Assembly (NCBI RefSeq): GCF_030268685.1 | Contig: NZ_BSRQ01000002.1 | Coordinates: 1-64,000 of the forward strand | Direction of reading: 5' to 3' | Source: Microtetraspora sp. NBRC 13810 | GTDB taxonomy: Bacteria; Actinomycetota; Actinomycetes; Streptosporangiales; Streptosporangiaceae | DNA: 64,000 bases | Part shown: positions 38,862-48,398 of the stretch, piece by piece | How positions within the stretch are numbered: the stretch's first letter is position 1 | How the letters are laid out: the number at the start of each line of letters is the position of its first letter | Position numbers and translations under genes: made by a program | The notes under the pieces: model-generated | Databases searched by the model: none | Seen by the model: only the letters and a program-made list of their open reading frames with translations | What the model was told of the DNA's origin: nothing

Positions 38862-41800
38862 CTACGATTCGGTGAACGGCCACCGGATGACCTTGCCCAG
38901 CAGGCTCGCCGCGACGGCGCAGGCCAGGGCGGTGGACCAGCCGACCGGCCCGACCGGGCGCGACCCGAAGAAGTGGCTCAGGCCGGGCACCGAGACGACG
39001 ACCACCAGCAGCCCCAGCGACGACAGGGCGGCGAGCAGCACCATCCGGTCCTTGCGTCCCATCGCCAGCGTCTGCAAGAGCTGGGTGCTCACCAGGGCGA
39101 TCAGCCCGACCGTGTCCGCGCGGCCGCGGGTGCCGCTCATCCTGGCGAGGATCCACGCGGCGGCCGCACCCACCGCCGTGGTCACCGCGCGCACGTAGAT
39201 GTCGCGGGTCAGGGCCGCGCCCAGCGACGCCTCCGGGCCTTCGGCCAGCAGCCGCTCCGGACTGGCGGCGCTCGGCGGGCGCACCGCCACCGCCATCGCC
39301 GGCAGCATGTCGGTCAGCAGGTTGACCAGCAGCAACTGGCGGGCGTTCAACGCGCTGCGCCCGGTCAGCACGCTGGAACCGACCGTGAAGACGATCTCCC
39401 CGATGTTCCCGCCGAGCAGGATGCCCAGCGCGTCGCGCACCGAGCCCCACATCGCCCGGCCCTCAAGGAGCGCGTCGATGAGCGTCTCGATCCGGTTGTC
39501 GGTGACGACGATGTCCGCGGCGACCCGGGCGGCCGGGCTGGCGTGCGCCCCCAGGGCCACCCCCACGTCCGCCAGCCGGATCGCGGGGACGTCGTTCGCG
39601 CCGTCGCCGGTGACCGCGATCACGTTGCCGGACCGGCGCAGGCTCGCCACGACGCGCGCCTTGTGCGCCGGGGTCACCCGGGCGAACACCGCCACCTCGC
39701 CGAGCACCCGGTCCAGGGCGTCGTCGTCCAGCGCGTCGAGCTCGGGACCCGTCATCACCCGGCCGCCGTTCAGCGCGTTCACCTCGGCGGCGATGGCCTC
39801 GGCCGTGCTCGGGTGGTCCCCGGTCATCATCATGACCCGGACCCCGGCCTTGATCAGCCCGGCGACGCTCTCCGCCGCGGTCGGCCTGACCGGGTCGGCC
39901 AGGCCGAGCAGCCCGCGGAAGCGCAGCTTGCCGATCCGCTCCTCGTCCAGGTCGGAACGGTCGGAGGCGGGCCGCTCGGCGACCGCGAGCACCCGGTAGC
40001 CCTGCAACGCGAGCCGGTTCACCTCCATCTCCAGCTCCCGCCTGACCTCGTCGTCGAAGGGCAGGATCTCCCCGTCCCGGATCACGCTCTCGCACCGGGT
40101 GAGCACGACCTCCGGGGCGCCCTTCACGCTGAGCAGGTGCCCGGACTCGCACAGGCCCAGCACCGCGTGGTAGCCGCGTCCCGGCTCGAAGGGCAGCTCG
40201 TCCACCCGCTCCCACTCGCGCAGCCCCTCGGCATCGGGCACGCCGAGGCGCTCGGCGCCCTCCACGACCGCGCGATCGGTCGGATGCGGGAGCGCCTGCC
40301 CCTTGCCGAAACGCGGTCCCGCCCGCAGCGCCGCCCCGACGATCCCCTTCAGCTCGGGGGTGACGTCGTCCAGGGTCCGGTCCTTGCGGCCGTCGGAGAC
40401 CAGGCCGAGGGTGATCCGGCCCTGGGTCAGGGTGCCCGTCTTGTCGAAGCAGAGGACGTCGATCCGGCCCAGGGCCTCGATGGTGGACGGGTTGCGCACC
40501 AGCGCGTTGCGCGCCGACAGCCGCTTGGCCGCGGCCAGCTCGGCGACGGTCGCGATGAACGGCAGCCCTTCGGGCACCGCGGCGACGGCGAGGTTCACCG
40601 CCGGGGCGAGCGCCTTCGCCAGCGGGGTGCCGCGGAGCAGGTCGATGACCATCAGGACGGCCCCGGAGCCGAGCGCCGCGGGCAGGATGCGCCGGCTCAG
40701 GGCGCGCAGCCGCAGCTCCACACCGCTCGGCGGCGGCCCGTCGGCGCCACTCGCCGCGGTCCTGCCCGACTCGGTCCTGGCGCCCACGGCCACGACCACG
40801 CCGCGCCCGTGCCCGGCCGCGATGGTGGTGCCCGCGTAGACCATCGAGGTCCGCTCCGCGAGGGCCTGCGCGGCCGTCGGCGCCGCGGTCTTGGTGACGA
40901 GCTGCGACTCCCCGGTCAGGCTCGACTCGTCCACCTCCAGCCCGGACGCCTTGATCACCCGGCAGTCGGCCGGTACGGCGTCGCCGGCATGCAACTCGAT
41001 CACGTCGCCGGGGACGAGCTCGTCGGCGTCCACCTCCTGCTTGCCGTCGGGCCGCCGCAGCCGTACCCGGGCCGCGGTCACCTCGGTGAGGCGGTGCAGC
41101 GCCTGGTCGGCGTTCCTGCGCTGGACCCCGCCGAGCAGCGCGTCGGTCACCATCACGCCGCCGATCAGCACCGCGTCCAGCACCGAGCCAACCATGGCCG
41201 ACACGCCGGCGCCCGCGGCGAGGACCGGGGTGAGCGGGTTGGCGAGCTCCTCCACCGACGTGCGCACCAGTGAGGCCGGCCGGTCCGCCTCGGCCGCCCC
41301 GTCCGCCGTCCTGCGGTGGACGGCGTCGCTCTCCCTCAGCCCGCGCTTGGAGCTGTGCAGCCGGGCCAGGGCGTCCGCGGCGCTCATCGCGTGCCACGGC
41401 GTGCGGTCGGCGCCGACCGGCGGCGCGGTGCGGCCGAGGTCGCGGCCCGCCCACCGTCCGGTGACCAGCGCGGCCAGCGACGTGCAGTCGCCCACCAGCG
41501 CGGCCCGCGCGACCGAGGCCGGGCCCGAGTCGCCGAACAGCGCCAGCACCGACCCGATGGTCGCGCCCGCCGCGGCCACCCGCACGCTCTGCGAGCTGGC
41601 CCGCCGCGCCGGGGCCAGACAGCCCAGCAGCAGGTGGGCGCCGTCGAGGTCGCCGATCACGTCCGCGTCCCACGGCACCCGGCCGGGCTGGTCCAGCACG
41701 CCGATCCCGAGGTCGGCCTGGCGCAGCGCGCGCCGGGCCCGCCGGGCGACCACGGCCACGCCGTGACCGTCCTTCTGCAGCGCACGGACCGCGGCGCCGA

Positions 41801-43334
41801 ACCGCGCGCCGGCGCCGGGGAGCGGCTCGACGCCCAGCCTGCGGGCGAGCCAGGGCTCGCCGCCGGCGAGCATCACCGTGCAGTCCGCCGCCGCGCCGAC
41901 CAGTGCCTCGGCCAGCGGGTGGAGCTCCGGCGCGAGGCCCGCGACGGCCACCGGGACGCCGTTCCTCGTGATCAGGACCGGCCGCGTCCCCTCGTCCCGC
42001 CAGCGGGCGACCTCCTCCGGTTCGTCCGCGCCCCCGTGGTAGGGGGCGACGGCCCAGCCGTCCTTCTCCCGTTCCGCGCCGGGGTCGGTGAAGTCGAGCA
42101 GCGCGTAGAGCCGCGCCTGCAACTCGTCCATGTCCTGGCCGCCGCCGTCCTGGCCGCCGTCCTGGCCGTCGGCGCGCCCGTCCGGCGCGTTCCCGGCTGG
42201 AACGTTCCCGCCCTGGGCGGCGCCGTTGAGGGTCCGCCCTTTCACCGCCCCGCCGTTCGCCGCCCCGCCGTTCGGGGCGGGGGTCGCCGGGCCGAGGGGA
42301 AGCACGCCGTGGATCTCCCAGCCGCCGGTGCGGAGCATCTCCGCGTCCAGGACGACGGTGTCGATCCGGTCCATCCGGCGCAGCGCGTCGGCGTGCAGGA
42401 CGATGCTGCGCCTGCTCGCGAGGGCGCGGACCACCGTGCTGGCGAACGCGTCCCTGCCGACCGCCGCGGCCTTGGGCGTGCCGGGGATCAGGACCGACAG
42501 GCCGCGGTCCCCGTCGCGGCCGACCACCGCGGTCAGCCCGTAGGCGCCGAGCGACGCCGGGATCGCGATGCCGGCGTACCGCTCGATCGGGCCGTGCCGC
42601 AGCGGCGCGGGCCGGGGCGGCTGCACCGTGCGGATGTGCCGGTAGGCGCCCTTGTGCTCGGCGAACTCCTCCTCCCGGCTGAACCACGCGTGCAGGCCGC
42701 TGCGGGCGTCGGCGAACCGGCCGGCCGCCGCCGCCGAGTCGATGAGCAGGCCGACCGGCCGCACCGCCAGGGTCTGGGTGACCGTGCGGGCGGTGGCGAA
42801 CATCGCGTCCACGGCGGGCGTCCCGATCAACCGGTCGAGGTCCCTGCGCAGCCGCGGCGAGTGCTCGGCGAGCTGGAGGAAGGCGGGGACGGCGGCGTTG
42901 AGCACGCGGATCCTGGTCACGTTGCCGGCCAGCGCCAGGCCGGTGCCGAGAAGGCTGCCGCCCAGGCCGACGACGGCACGGGCGTGCTGTTCCAGCGGGA
43001 TGCGGGCCCAGGGCACGTCGATGCTCTCGTGCGTCTCGTCCAGCTCCTCGACGATCGACAGCAGCTTGTCGTGGTCCACCGACTCCGGATCGCAGCCGAT
43101 GTACACGAATCCGAGGGCGCCGTTCACCTCCGCCCGGGCCACGCCCACCCTGAGCAGCCGCTCTTCGAGCTCCTTGACGACGCGCGCGCTGCCCGGACCG
43201 CCGATGTTGCGCAGTTCGATGCGGAGCCCGCCGGGACACTGCCTGGTCCAGCGTTTGTGCGGGACCAGGCCGCGCACCGGCTCGGGAAGCATGGCGAGGA
43301 GGGAGTCCGGGTGCAGCGCGCCGAACAGGTTCAT
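38862..43334 (-). CDS. Large P-type cation-transporting ATPase (CtpI-like)
   Basis: This 1490-residue ATPase has a C-terminal ~800 residues forming a full type II-like pump. The TGES actuator motif is in SLTGESQLVTKT, the phosphorylated Asp964 in LCFDKTGTLTQGRI, then VKGAPEVVLTRC, MMMTGDHPSTA and TGDGANDVPAI. Membrane helices lie in between, and six end the protein. The N-terminal ~650 residues are family-specific: an HMA-like start (GLRIELRNIGGPGSARVVKE), then a second, degenerate pump-like stretch with Asp330 in MDRIDTVVLDAEMLRTGGWE. Mycobacterial CtpI has similar size and order. Cation is unknown. ATG 43334 has GGAGA at 9 nt. Confidence 0.9.
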   Translation of the reverse strand: MNLFGALHPDSLLAMLPEPVRGLVPHKRWTRQCPGGLRIELRNIGGPGSARVVKELEERLLRVGVARAEVNGALGFVYIGCDPESVDHDKLLSIVEELDETHESIDVPWARIPLEQHARAVVGLGGSLLGTGLALAGNVTRIRVLNAAVPAFLQLAEHSPRLRRDLDRLIGTPAVDAMFATARTVTQTLAVRPVGLLIDSAAAAGRFADARSGLHAWFSREEEFAEHKGAYRHIRTVQPPRPAPLRHGPIERYAGIAIPASLGAYGLTAVVGRDGDRGLSVLIPGTPKAAAVGRDAFASTVVRALASRRSIVLHADALRRMDRIDTVVLDAEMLRTGGWEIHGVLPLGPATPAPNGGAANGGAVKGRTLNGAAQGGNVPAGNAPDGRADGQDGGQDGGGQDMDELQARLYALLDFTDPGAEREKDGWAVAPYHGGADEPEEVARWRDEGTRPVLITRNGVPVAVAGLAPELHPLAEALVGAAADCTVMLAGGEPWLARRLGVEPLPGAGARFGAAVRALQKDGHGVAVVARRARRALRQADLGIGVLDQPGRVPWDADVIGDLDGAHLLLGCLAPARRASSQSVRVAAAGATIGSVLALFGDSGPASVARAALVGDCTSLAALVTGRWAGRDLGRTAPPVGADRTPWHAMSAADALARLHSSKRGLRESDAVHRRTADGAAEADRPASLVRTSVEELANPLTPVLAAGAGVSAMVGSVLDAVLIGGVMVTDALLGGVQRRNADQALHRLTEVTAARVRLRRPDGKQEVDADELVPGDVIELHAGDAVPADCRVIKASGLEVDESSLTGESQLVTKTAAPTAAQALAERTSMVYAGTTIAAGHGRGVVVAVGARTESGRTAASGADGPPPSGVELRLRALSRRILPAALGSGAVLMVIDLLRGTPLAKALAPAVNLAVAAVPEGLPFIATVAELAAAKRLSARNALVRNPSTIEALGRIDVLCFDKTGTLTQGRITLGLVSDGRKDRTLDDVTPELKGIVGAALRAGPRFGKGQALPHPTDRAVVEGAERLGVPDAEGLREWERVDELPFEPGRGYHAVLGLCESGHLLSVKGAPEVVLTRCESVIRDGEILPFDDEVRRELEMEVNRLALQGYRVLAVAERPASDRSDLDEERIGKLRFRGLLGLADPVRPTAAESVAGLIKAGVRVMMMTGDHPSTAEAIAAEVNALNGGRVMTGPELDALDDDALDRVLGEVAVFARVTPAHKARVVASLRRSGNVIAVTGDGANDVPAIRLADVGVALGAHASPAARVAADIVVTDNRIETLIDALLEGRAMWGSVRDALGILLGGNIGEIVFTVGSSVLTGRSALNARQLLLVNLLTDMLPAMAVAVRPPSAASPERLLAEGPEASLGAALTRDIYVRAVTTAVGAAAAWILARMSGTRGRADTVGLIALVSTQLLQTLAMGRKDRMVLLAALSSLGLLVVVVSVPGLSHFFGSRPVGPVGWSTALACAVAASLLGKVIRWPFTES

Positions 43335-43420
43335 GGGCTTTCTTCTCCGGTCGGAGGAACAGGGACGGGGTTCCGGGCACGCCGATCAGGCCGCGCCCTC
43401 GCGCGGCGGTGTGGCCTGGC

Positions 43421-44041
43421 TCACTTCGCGGTACGGGTACGACGGGTCGTCGTGCCGCCGCCGGGCTTGGGCTCGGACGCCTTGGTCCGGGCGGCCCTGG
43501 TCCCGGAGACCTTCGTCCCCGGCGCCTTCGCCCCGGCTGCCTTGGCCCCGGTTGCCTTCGCCCTGGGCGCCTTCGCCGCCGGGGTGACGGCCTCGGGCTT
43601 CCGCTCGTTCCTGCCGCGCGCGGTCTCCTTGCCGCGCTCCCCGGACCTGGCTCGCTGGGCGATCAGCGTGCCCGCGCCGATCGCGGCCGCCACCGGCCAC
43701 TCCAGCAGGCCGAACACCGCGAGCGCGCCCAGCCCGCCGTAGTAGACGATGCGCTCGGGCGGCGGGAGGAAGGACCGCGCGACGTCCACGGCGTGCCCGA
43801 CCTCCTGGCGGTTGACCCGGGGCATCCTCATGTCCGGCATGTGCATCTCGGGCATGTGCATCTCGGGCAGCTTCATGTCCGGCAGGTGCACGCTGGGCAT
43901 CCGTACGTCCGGAGACCGGAGCTGGACGGTGAGGAACGGCAGGTCCAGGGTGAACTCCCGGCCTCCGTTGTGCCGGCCCTCCGGCTTCGTCCTCTTGGCC
44001 TCCGTCGCTGTGGCCGAACGCCTGGTCTGTGTCACGGTCAT
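43421..44041 (-). CDS. Membrane protein with MPxM pentapeptide-like repeats and Lys/Ala-rich tail
   Basis: The protein has 206 residues from ATG 44041, with GGAGGGGG directly upstream; the TTG at 44053 is unnecessary. Order: polar N terminus; at about 48-75 a run of 5-residue repeats (LPDMKLPEMHMPEMHMPDM) ending RMPRV; a hydrophobic segment at about 100-125 (IVYYGGLGALAVFGLLEW and AAAIGAGTLIAQ); and a Lys/Ala/Gly/Thr tail with AKATGAKAAGAKAPGTKVSG-type repeats, resembling histone H1-like tails. The Met/His-rich repeats could bind soft metal ions. It lies 86 bp upstream of the P-type ATPase gene on the same strand. Similar pairs occur in other actinobacteria. Confidence 0.75.
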   Translation of the reverse strand: MTVTQTRRSATATEAKRTKPEGRHNGGREFTLDLPFLTVQLRSPDVRMPSVHLPDMKLPEMHMPEMHMPDMRMPRVNRQEVGHAVDVARSFLPPPERIVYYGGLGALAVFGLLEWPVAAAIGAGTLIAQRARSGERGKETARGRNERKPEAVTPAAKAPRAKATGAKAAGAKAPGTKVSGTRAARTKASEPKPGGGTTTRRTRTAK

Positions 44042-44202
44042 GGCCCCCTCCAAACCGAGAAATCTTTCCGAGCCACGGCGATGACGAAGACCGACGTGCC
44101 CGAGGTACCCCCTCGTCCTTCTCCCCCGTGCCGGCGCTCAGATATCCCCTGACACACCCACTTGCCCGTTTTATGACCTGCTATGCCAATTCCAGGACCA
44201 GG

Positions 44203-46428
44203 TCAGGGGCCGCCGCGGCGCATCGCCCGCCAGACCGTCTCGGGTGTCAGCGGCATGTCCACGTGGTCGACGTCGAGCGCGTCGCACACGGCGTTCACCA
44301 CCGCGGGCGGGATGCCGATACAGCCGGCCTCGCCCGCCCCCTTGGCGCCGAGCGGCGTGTTCGGGTTCGGCGTGCTCGTCTCCAGCAGGGTGATCGGCGG
44401 CATCTCGGCGGCGGTCGGCACCAGGTAGTCCAGCAGCGTCGTCGCGTACGGCAGGCCGCACGGGTCGGCGAACGCCTGCTCGTACAGCGCCTGGCCGAGT
44501 CCCTGGGCGATCGAGCCGTACCCCTGCCCGTCGACGATCATCGGGTTCACCACCACGCCGTAGTCGTCCACCGCCACCACCCGGCGCACCTCGACGGTGC
44601 CGAGGTCGGGGTCGATCTCCACGACGGCGACGTGCGCGCCGAACGGGAACGCCTGCGGCGGCGCGAAACGCTCGTCGGCGCGCAGCGGCCCGGTCCCGGC
44701 GACCAGGTCGCCCAGCTCCGCCGAGTCGTCGCCGCACACCAGCCGTCCCGCCGCGTAGGACACCTCCGCGGCGTCCACGCCCAGCTCCTTGGCGTATCGC
44801 CGCCGCGCCTCCGCCACCAGCGCCTCCGCCGCCCGCCACAGGGCGGCGCCGCCGACCTGCATGGACCGGCTGCCGAAGGTGGCGAACCCGTAGGGCACCT
44901 CGGCGGTGTCGCCCTCGACGACCCGCACCCGGTCGAGTTCGACGTCCAGCGCGGAGGCGACCACCTGGGCGAACGCGGTCAGATGCCCCTGCCCGGTGGC
45001 CGTGGACCCGGACCTGGCGAGGAACGTGCCGTCCTGGCACGCCTCCACGCTGCCGAACTCGTCGCTGTCCGGCGGCCCGCCGGAGCGTTCCACGTACGTC
45101 GCGATGCCCACGCCGAGCGGCCGGCCGCCCTCCCGCCGCCGCCGGACCTGCTCGGCGCGCACCCGGGCGTACCCGGCGGCGTCGAGGGCGGTGCGCAGGG
45201 CGGTGGCGTAGTCGCCGGAGTCGTAGGTGCGGCCGGTGGGAGTCAGGTAGGGGTACTCCTCGGGCCGGATGAAGTTGCGCAGCCGCAGCTCGGCCGGGTC
45301 CATCCCCAGCCTGCGGGCGAGCAGGTCCACGGTCCGCTCCAGCGCGTACGCCGCCTCCGGGCGTCCCGCGCCCCGGTAGGACGTGGTGGGCGCGGTGGTG
45401 GTGAGGACGCAGCGCACACGGGTGTGCACCCGGCGGGTGCGGTAGGCGCCGGTGCTCATCGCGCCGGTCATCATGGGCACGAAGGCCCCGGTGTGCGGGT
45501 AGCCGCCGATGTCGGCGTCGATCAGCAACTCGTAGCCGAGGAAGGTGCCGTCGGTGCCGGCGGCCAGCCGTACCCGCTGATGCTGGCCGCGTCCGCGCGG
45601 GGCGGCGAGCATGGCCTCGGCGCGGTCCTCGCTCCAGCGGACCGGGCGGCGCAGGTGGCGGGCCAGATGGGCGGCGACGAGGTACTCGGGGAAGACCTGG
45701 CTCTTGGCGCCGAAGGCTCCGCCGGTGGCGGGGACGATCACCCGGACCCGTTCGGGGGCGAGGCCGAGCGCGGCGGCCACCCCGTCCCGCATGCGGTGCT
45801 GGGCCTGGTGGGAGACCCAGACGGTGAACCGGTCCGCACCGTCGGGCCTGATCAGCACGGCCCGCGCCTCCAGCGACATGGGCAGCACGAGTTGCTCGCG
45901 GTAGGCGGCCTCGACCACCACCGGCGCGGCGGCGAAGACGTCGTCGGCGGGCCCGCCGAAAGTGCGTTCCTCGGCGACGTTGCTCCGCCCGTCGAACAGC
46001 CGCGGCGCGTCCCGGGCGGCGGCGGCCACCGGGTCGTCGAGGACGGGCAGCGGGTCGAGGTCGAACCGGACGCGTTCGGCGGCGTCCTCGGCGTGCGCGC
46101 GGGTGTCGGCGGCGACCGCCGCCAGGGCCTCGCCGGGGTAGCGGACCTTGCCGGTGGCGAGCAGCGGCCGCGGCGGCGGGCCGCCCTCGCCGGGCGCGGG
46201 CCGGGCGGCCTGGGCGGGCAGGTCCGCGGCGGCCCACACCGCGGCGACGCCGGGCATGGCCCGCGCCTCTGCGGTGTCCACCGCGCGGATCCTGGCGTGC
46301 GGCAGCGGGCTGCGGGTGAACGCCAGCTCCAGGGTGCCGGGCACATCGAGGTCGGCGACCCTGCGGGCCCGGCCGGTGATCAGGTCCCGGTCTTCGCGCC
46401 GCGGGATCCGCTCACCGATGTAGCGCAT
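44203..46428 (-). CDS. Molybdenum hydroxylase large subunit (xanthine dehydrogenase/CoxL-like)
   Basis: This 741-residue protein is a molybdopterin-binding catalytic subunit. Landmarks are [82 protein letters not shown] and [13 protein letters not shown], the last containing the catalytic Glu. The active-site loop is SYRGAGR, not the C-S-F-R of form I CO dehydrogenase, so this is a form II-like or xanthine/aldehyde-type hydroxylase. ATG 46428 (MRYIGER) follows GGGGAAG. Its FAD and iron-sulfur subunits are encoded on the other strand, starting 60 bp away. Confidence 0.9.
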   Translation of the reverse strand: MRYIGERIPRREDRDLITGRARRVADLDVPGTLELAFTRSPLPHARIRAVDTAEARAMPGVAAVWAAADLPAQAARPAPGEGGPPPRPLLATGKVRYPGEALAAVAADTRAHAEDAAERVRFDLDPLPVLDDPVAAAARDAPRLFDGRSNVAEERTFGGPADDVFAAAPVVVEAAYREQLVLPMSLEARAVLIRPDGADRFTVWVSHQAQHRMRDGVAAALGLAPERVRVIVPATGGAFGAKSQVFPEYLVAAHLARHLRRPVRWSEDRAEAMLAAPRGRGQHQRVRLAAGTDGTFLGYELLIDADIGGYPHTGAFVPMMTGAMSTGAYRTRRVHTRVRCVLTTTAPTTSYRGAGRPEAAYALERTVDLLARRLGMDPAELRLRNFIRPEEYPYLTPTGRTYDSGDYATALRTALDAAGYARVRAEQVRRRREGGRPLGVGIATYVERSGGPPDSDEFGSVEACQDGTFLARSGSTATGQGHLTAFAQVVASALDVELDRVRVVEGDTAEVPYGFATFGSRSMQVGGAALWRAAEALVAEARRRYAKELGVDAAEVSYAAGRLVCGDDSAELGDLVAGTGPLRADERFAPPQAFPFGAHVAVVEIDPDLGTVEVRRVVAVDDYGVVVNPMIVDGQGYGSIAQGLGQALYEQAFADPCGLPYATTLLDYLVPTAAEMPPITLLETSTPNPNTPLGAKGAGEAGCIGIPPAVVNAVCDALDVDHVDMPLTPETVWRAMRRGGP

Positions 46429-46448
46429 GTTTGGCTTCCCCCCGATGC

Positions 46449-46469
46449 GGTAGCTACCACGGATATCCG
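46449..46469. promoter_or_regulatory. Two adjacent perfect palindromes in the divergent hydroxylase promoter
   Basis: GGTAGCTACC (46449-46458) and CGGATATCCG (46460-46469) are each perfect 10-bp palindromes separated by one base. They fill the middle of the 59-bp gap between the oppositely transcribed hydroxylase subunit genes. One regulator could control all three subunits from here. Confidence 0.5.
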
Positions 46470-46487
46470 CTTCCCAGGACAAATGAC

Positions 46488-47369
46488 ATGAAACCGGCAT
46501 ATTTCGACTACGTGGCCCCGCCCTCCGTGGCGGAGACGGTGAGCCTGCTGGGCGAGCACGGCACGGAGGCGAGCGTCCTGGCCGGTGGGCAGAGCCTGCT
46601 CATCGAGATGCGCTACCGGCGCAGGCGTCCCGCGATCCTGATCGACGTCAACCGGGTCGCCGGGCTGTCCGGCATCGCGCTGGACCCGGCGTCCGCGCGC
46701 CTCGGCGCCCTGGTCAGGCACGCCGACCTGGAGCGCGCCCGGTTCGCGGACCCGCTGGCCGCACTGTTCCGCCTGGTCGCGCCGAACGTCGCGCATCCGC
46801 CGATCCGGGCCAGGGGCACCTTCGCCGGCAGTCTCGCCTGGGCGCACCCGGCCGCCGAGTGGTGCGCGCTCGCCGCCGCCCTGAACGCCGAGGTGGAACT
46901 GCGCGGCCCGTACGGCGAGCGGCGGGTGCCCGCCGGCGCCTGGTTCCTCGGCCCGTTCACCACCGCCCGCCTCCCGGACGAACTGGTCACCGGCGTACGG
47001 CTGCCGCGTCTCGGGCCCGGCACGGCCGTCCGCTTCGCCGAGCACCGCCGCACCCACGCCAGTTTCGCGCTCGCCGCGGTCGTGGTCGCCGTGCGGCTCG
47101 CCGCGGAACGCGTCGCATGGGTGCGCATCGGGCTGGCCAACGCCGCCGACGTCCCGCTGCGCGCGGTGGAGGCGGAAGCCGTGCTGATCGGCGAGCGGGC
47201 GGGCCCCGGGCCGATCGCGGAGGCCGCGGAGGTGGCCGGCACGGAGGCGGACCCGGTCGAGGAGCCGTACGCCTCGGTCCCCTACCGGCGGCACGTGCTG
47301 CGCACGCTCGTGCGGCGGTGTCTCACCGAAGCGGCGGAGGCGGCCGCGGCGGAGGCGGCGAACCGATGA
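46488..47369 (+). CDS. Molybdenum hydroxylase FAD-binding medium subunit (CoxM-like)
   Basis: This 293-residue protein passes electrons from the iron-sulfur subunit to FAD. The FAD pyrophosphate loop reads SVLAGGQSLLIEMRYRRRRP; the second FAD motif, usually R-x-R-G-T-x-G-G-S, reads IRARGTFAGSLAWAHPAAEW. The protein ends in a C-terminal CO_deh_flav_C region (LPDELVTGVRLPRLGPGTAV). ATG 46488 (MKPAYFDY) is the family start. It overlaps the small-subunit gene by four bases (ATGA). Confidence 0.92.
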   Translation: MKPAYFDYVAPPSVAETVSLLGEHGTEASVLAGGQSLLIEMRYRRRRPAILIDVNRVAGLSGIALDPASARLGALVRHADLERARFADPLAALFRLVAPNVAHPPIRARGTFAGSLAWAHPAAEWCALAAALNAEVELRGPYGERRVPAGAWFLGPFTTARLPDELVTGVRLPRLGPGTAVRFAEHRRTHASFALAAVVVAVRLAAERVAWVRIGLANAADVPLRAVEAEAVLIGERAGPGPIAEAAEVAGTEADPVEEPYASVPYRRHVLRTLVRRCLTEAAEAAAAEAANR

Positions 47370-47902
47370 CCGACATCGAGCTGACCGTCAACGGCGAGCC
47401 GCGCCGGGCGACCGTGGAACCCCGGACCAGCCTGGCCGACCTGCTGCGCGACGGGCTCGGCCTGACCGGCACCACGCTCGGCTGCGAGCACGGCGTCTGC
47501 GGCTCGTGCACCGTGCTGCTGGACGGCGCCGCCGTACGCGCCTGCCTCACCCTCGCGGTGCAGGCGGCGGGTCATGAGGTGCGGACCGTGGAAGGGCTCG
47601 CCGACGGGGACCGGCTGCACCCGTTGCAGGAGGCGTTCGCCGCCGAGCACGCGTTGCAGTGCGGCTTCTGCACGCCCGGTTTCCTCATGTTGCTCGCCGG
47701 GGCCCTCGCGGCGGAGCCCGAACTCGACCGCGACGAGCGGCGGCTCGACCAGGTCCTGGCCTCCAACCTGTGCCGCTGCACCGGATACGTCGGCATCCGG
47801 CGCGCCGCCGCGCACGCCGCCGCCCGGCTCCGCGGCGAAGCCTATGACGACCGCGAAGCCGACGAGGACGGGGAGGACGGCGTGCCCGGCGGGAGCGTCT
47901 AG
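47366..47902 (+). CDS. Molybdenum hydroxylase [2Fe-2S] small subunit (CoxS-like)
   Basis: This 178-residue protein carries two [2Fe-2S] clusters. The plant-ferredoxin-type domain has the ligands CEHGVCGSCTVLLDG and the following ACLTLA. The C-terminal helical domain has CGFCTPGFLM and NLCRCTGYVG. The last ~20 residues are acidic and probably disordered (DDREADEDGEDG). Together with the FAD subunit and the divergent molybdopterin subunit it makes a three-subunit hydroxylase. Its stop overlaps the stop of the convergent SnoaL-like gene. Confidence 0.94.
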   Translation: MTDIELTVNGEPRRATVEPRTSLADLLRDGLGLTGTTLGCEHGVCGSCTVLLDGAAVRACLTLAVQAAGHEVRTVEGLADGDRLHPLQEAFAAEHALQCGFCTPGFLMLLAGALAAEPELDRDERRLDQVLASNLCRCTGYVGIRRAAAHAAARLRGEAYDDREADEDGEDGVPGGSV

Positions 47903-48306
47903 GGCTGCGGACTGAACCAGACCGGCGTGATGTCGGCCCGGTCGAACCGCCATCCCCGCGCGGTCCGCAGCGCGCCGAAGACGTAGCGCAGCCCGACCGT
48001 CCGGTGCGGGGTCTCCCCCGGCCGGTAGAACACGTCGATCAGGCTGGCGCGGACCACCGCCCGATCGCCGTCGAGGTCCACGACGACGTCGGTGGTGAAG
48101 TGGTGGGTGCGTTCGCCGCCGTCGCCGCGGCGGACGAACGCGATCACCGCGTCGATTCCCTCCGCGGTGCCGCGCGGGCTGTTGACCACGGCGTTCTCGG
48201 CATAGACGGCCCGGAGGCCGTCGTCGTCCGCCGGGTCGTCCAGCAGGTGGCTCAGGCGGGACACCAGTTCCGCGAGTTCGAGGCGGTCGTGCAGATCGGT
48301 GGACAC
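47899..48306 (-). CDS. SnoaL/NTF2-like protein
   Basis: This 135-residue SnoaL_4-type cone fold starts LHDRLELAELVSRLSHLLDD and continues YAENAVVNSPRGTAEGIDAV, then ends with the twisted sheet RYVFGALRTARGWRFDRADI. The family covers small isomerases, hydratases and binding proteins. No catalytic assignment is possible here. It might act on the product of the molybdenum hydroxylase, whose small-subunit gene it faces end to end. A palindrome about 30 bp upstream suggests its own regulation. Confidence 0.82.
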   Translation of the reverse strand: MSTDLHDRLELAELVSRLSHLLDDPADDDGLRAVYAENAVVNSPRGTAEGIDAVIAFVRRGDGGERTHHFTTDVVVDLDGDRAVVRASLIDVFYRPGETPHRTVGLRYVFGALRTARGWRFDRADITPVWFSPQP

Positions 48307-48333
48307 CGGTTTCCTTTCGTGGGGACTGGGTGA

Positions 48334-48354
48334 ATCGTTGGTGATACCAACAAT
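48334..48354. promoter_or_regulatory. Palindrome upstream of the SnoaL-like gene
   Basis: GTTGGT-GAT-ACCAAC (48337-48351) is a perfect dyad and extends by AT at both ends. It lies about 30 bp before the SnoaL-like start on the minus strand, in an AT-richer patch typical of a promoter. A MarR, TetR or HxlR type repressor could bind. Confidence 0.5.
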
Positions 48355-48398
48355 AGGGAATCGTCGGCGAGTGCGCGACGGCCGATCTCACGGCGGAC

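Noticed and set aside
38850-41273. 807-codon plus-strand frame antisense to the P-type ATPase
   Set aside because: Composition dominated by Arg, Gly, His and Asp as expected for an antisense frame of GC-rich DNA.
39463-43380. 1305-codon open frame overlapping the P-type ATPase gene on the same strand
   Set aside because: Arg/Ala/Gly/Pro-rich text without any motif; it is the +1-type shadow of a high-GC gene whose true frame carries all ATPase motifs.
44203-47902. Carbon monoxide dehydrogenase
   Set aside because: The large-subunit active-site loop reads SYRGAGR rather than the C-S-F-R loop of form I CO dehydrogenase, so I call it a molybdenum hydroxylase of unknown substrate.
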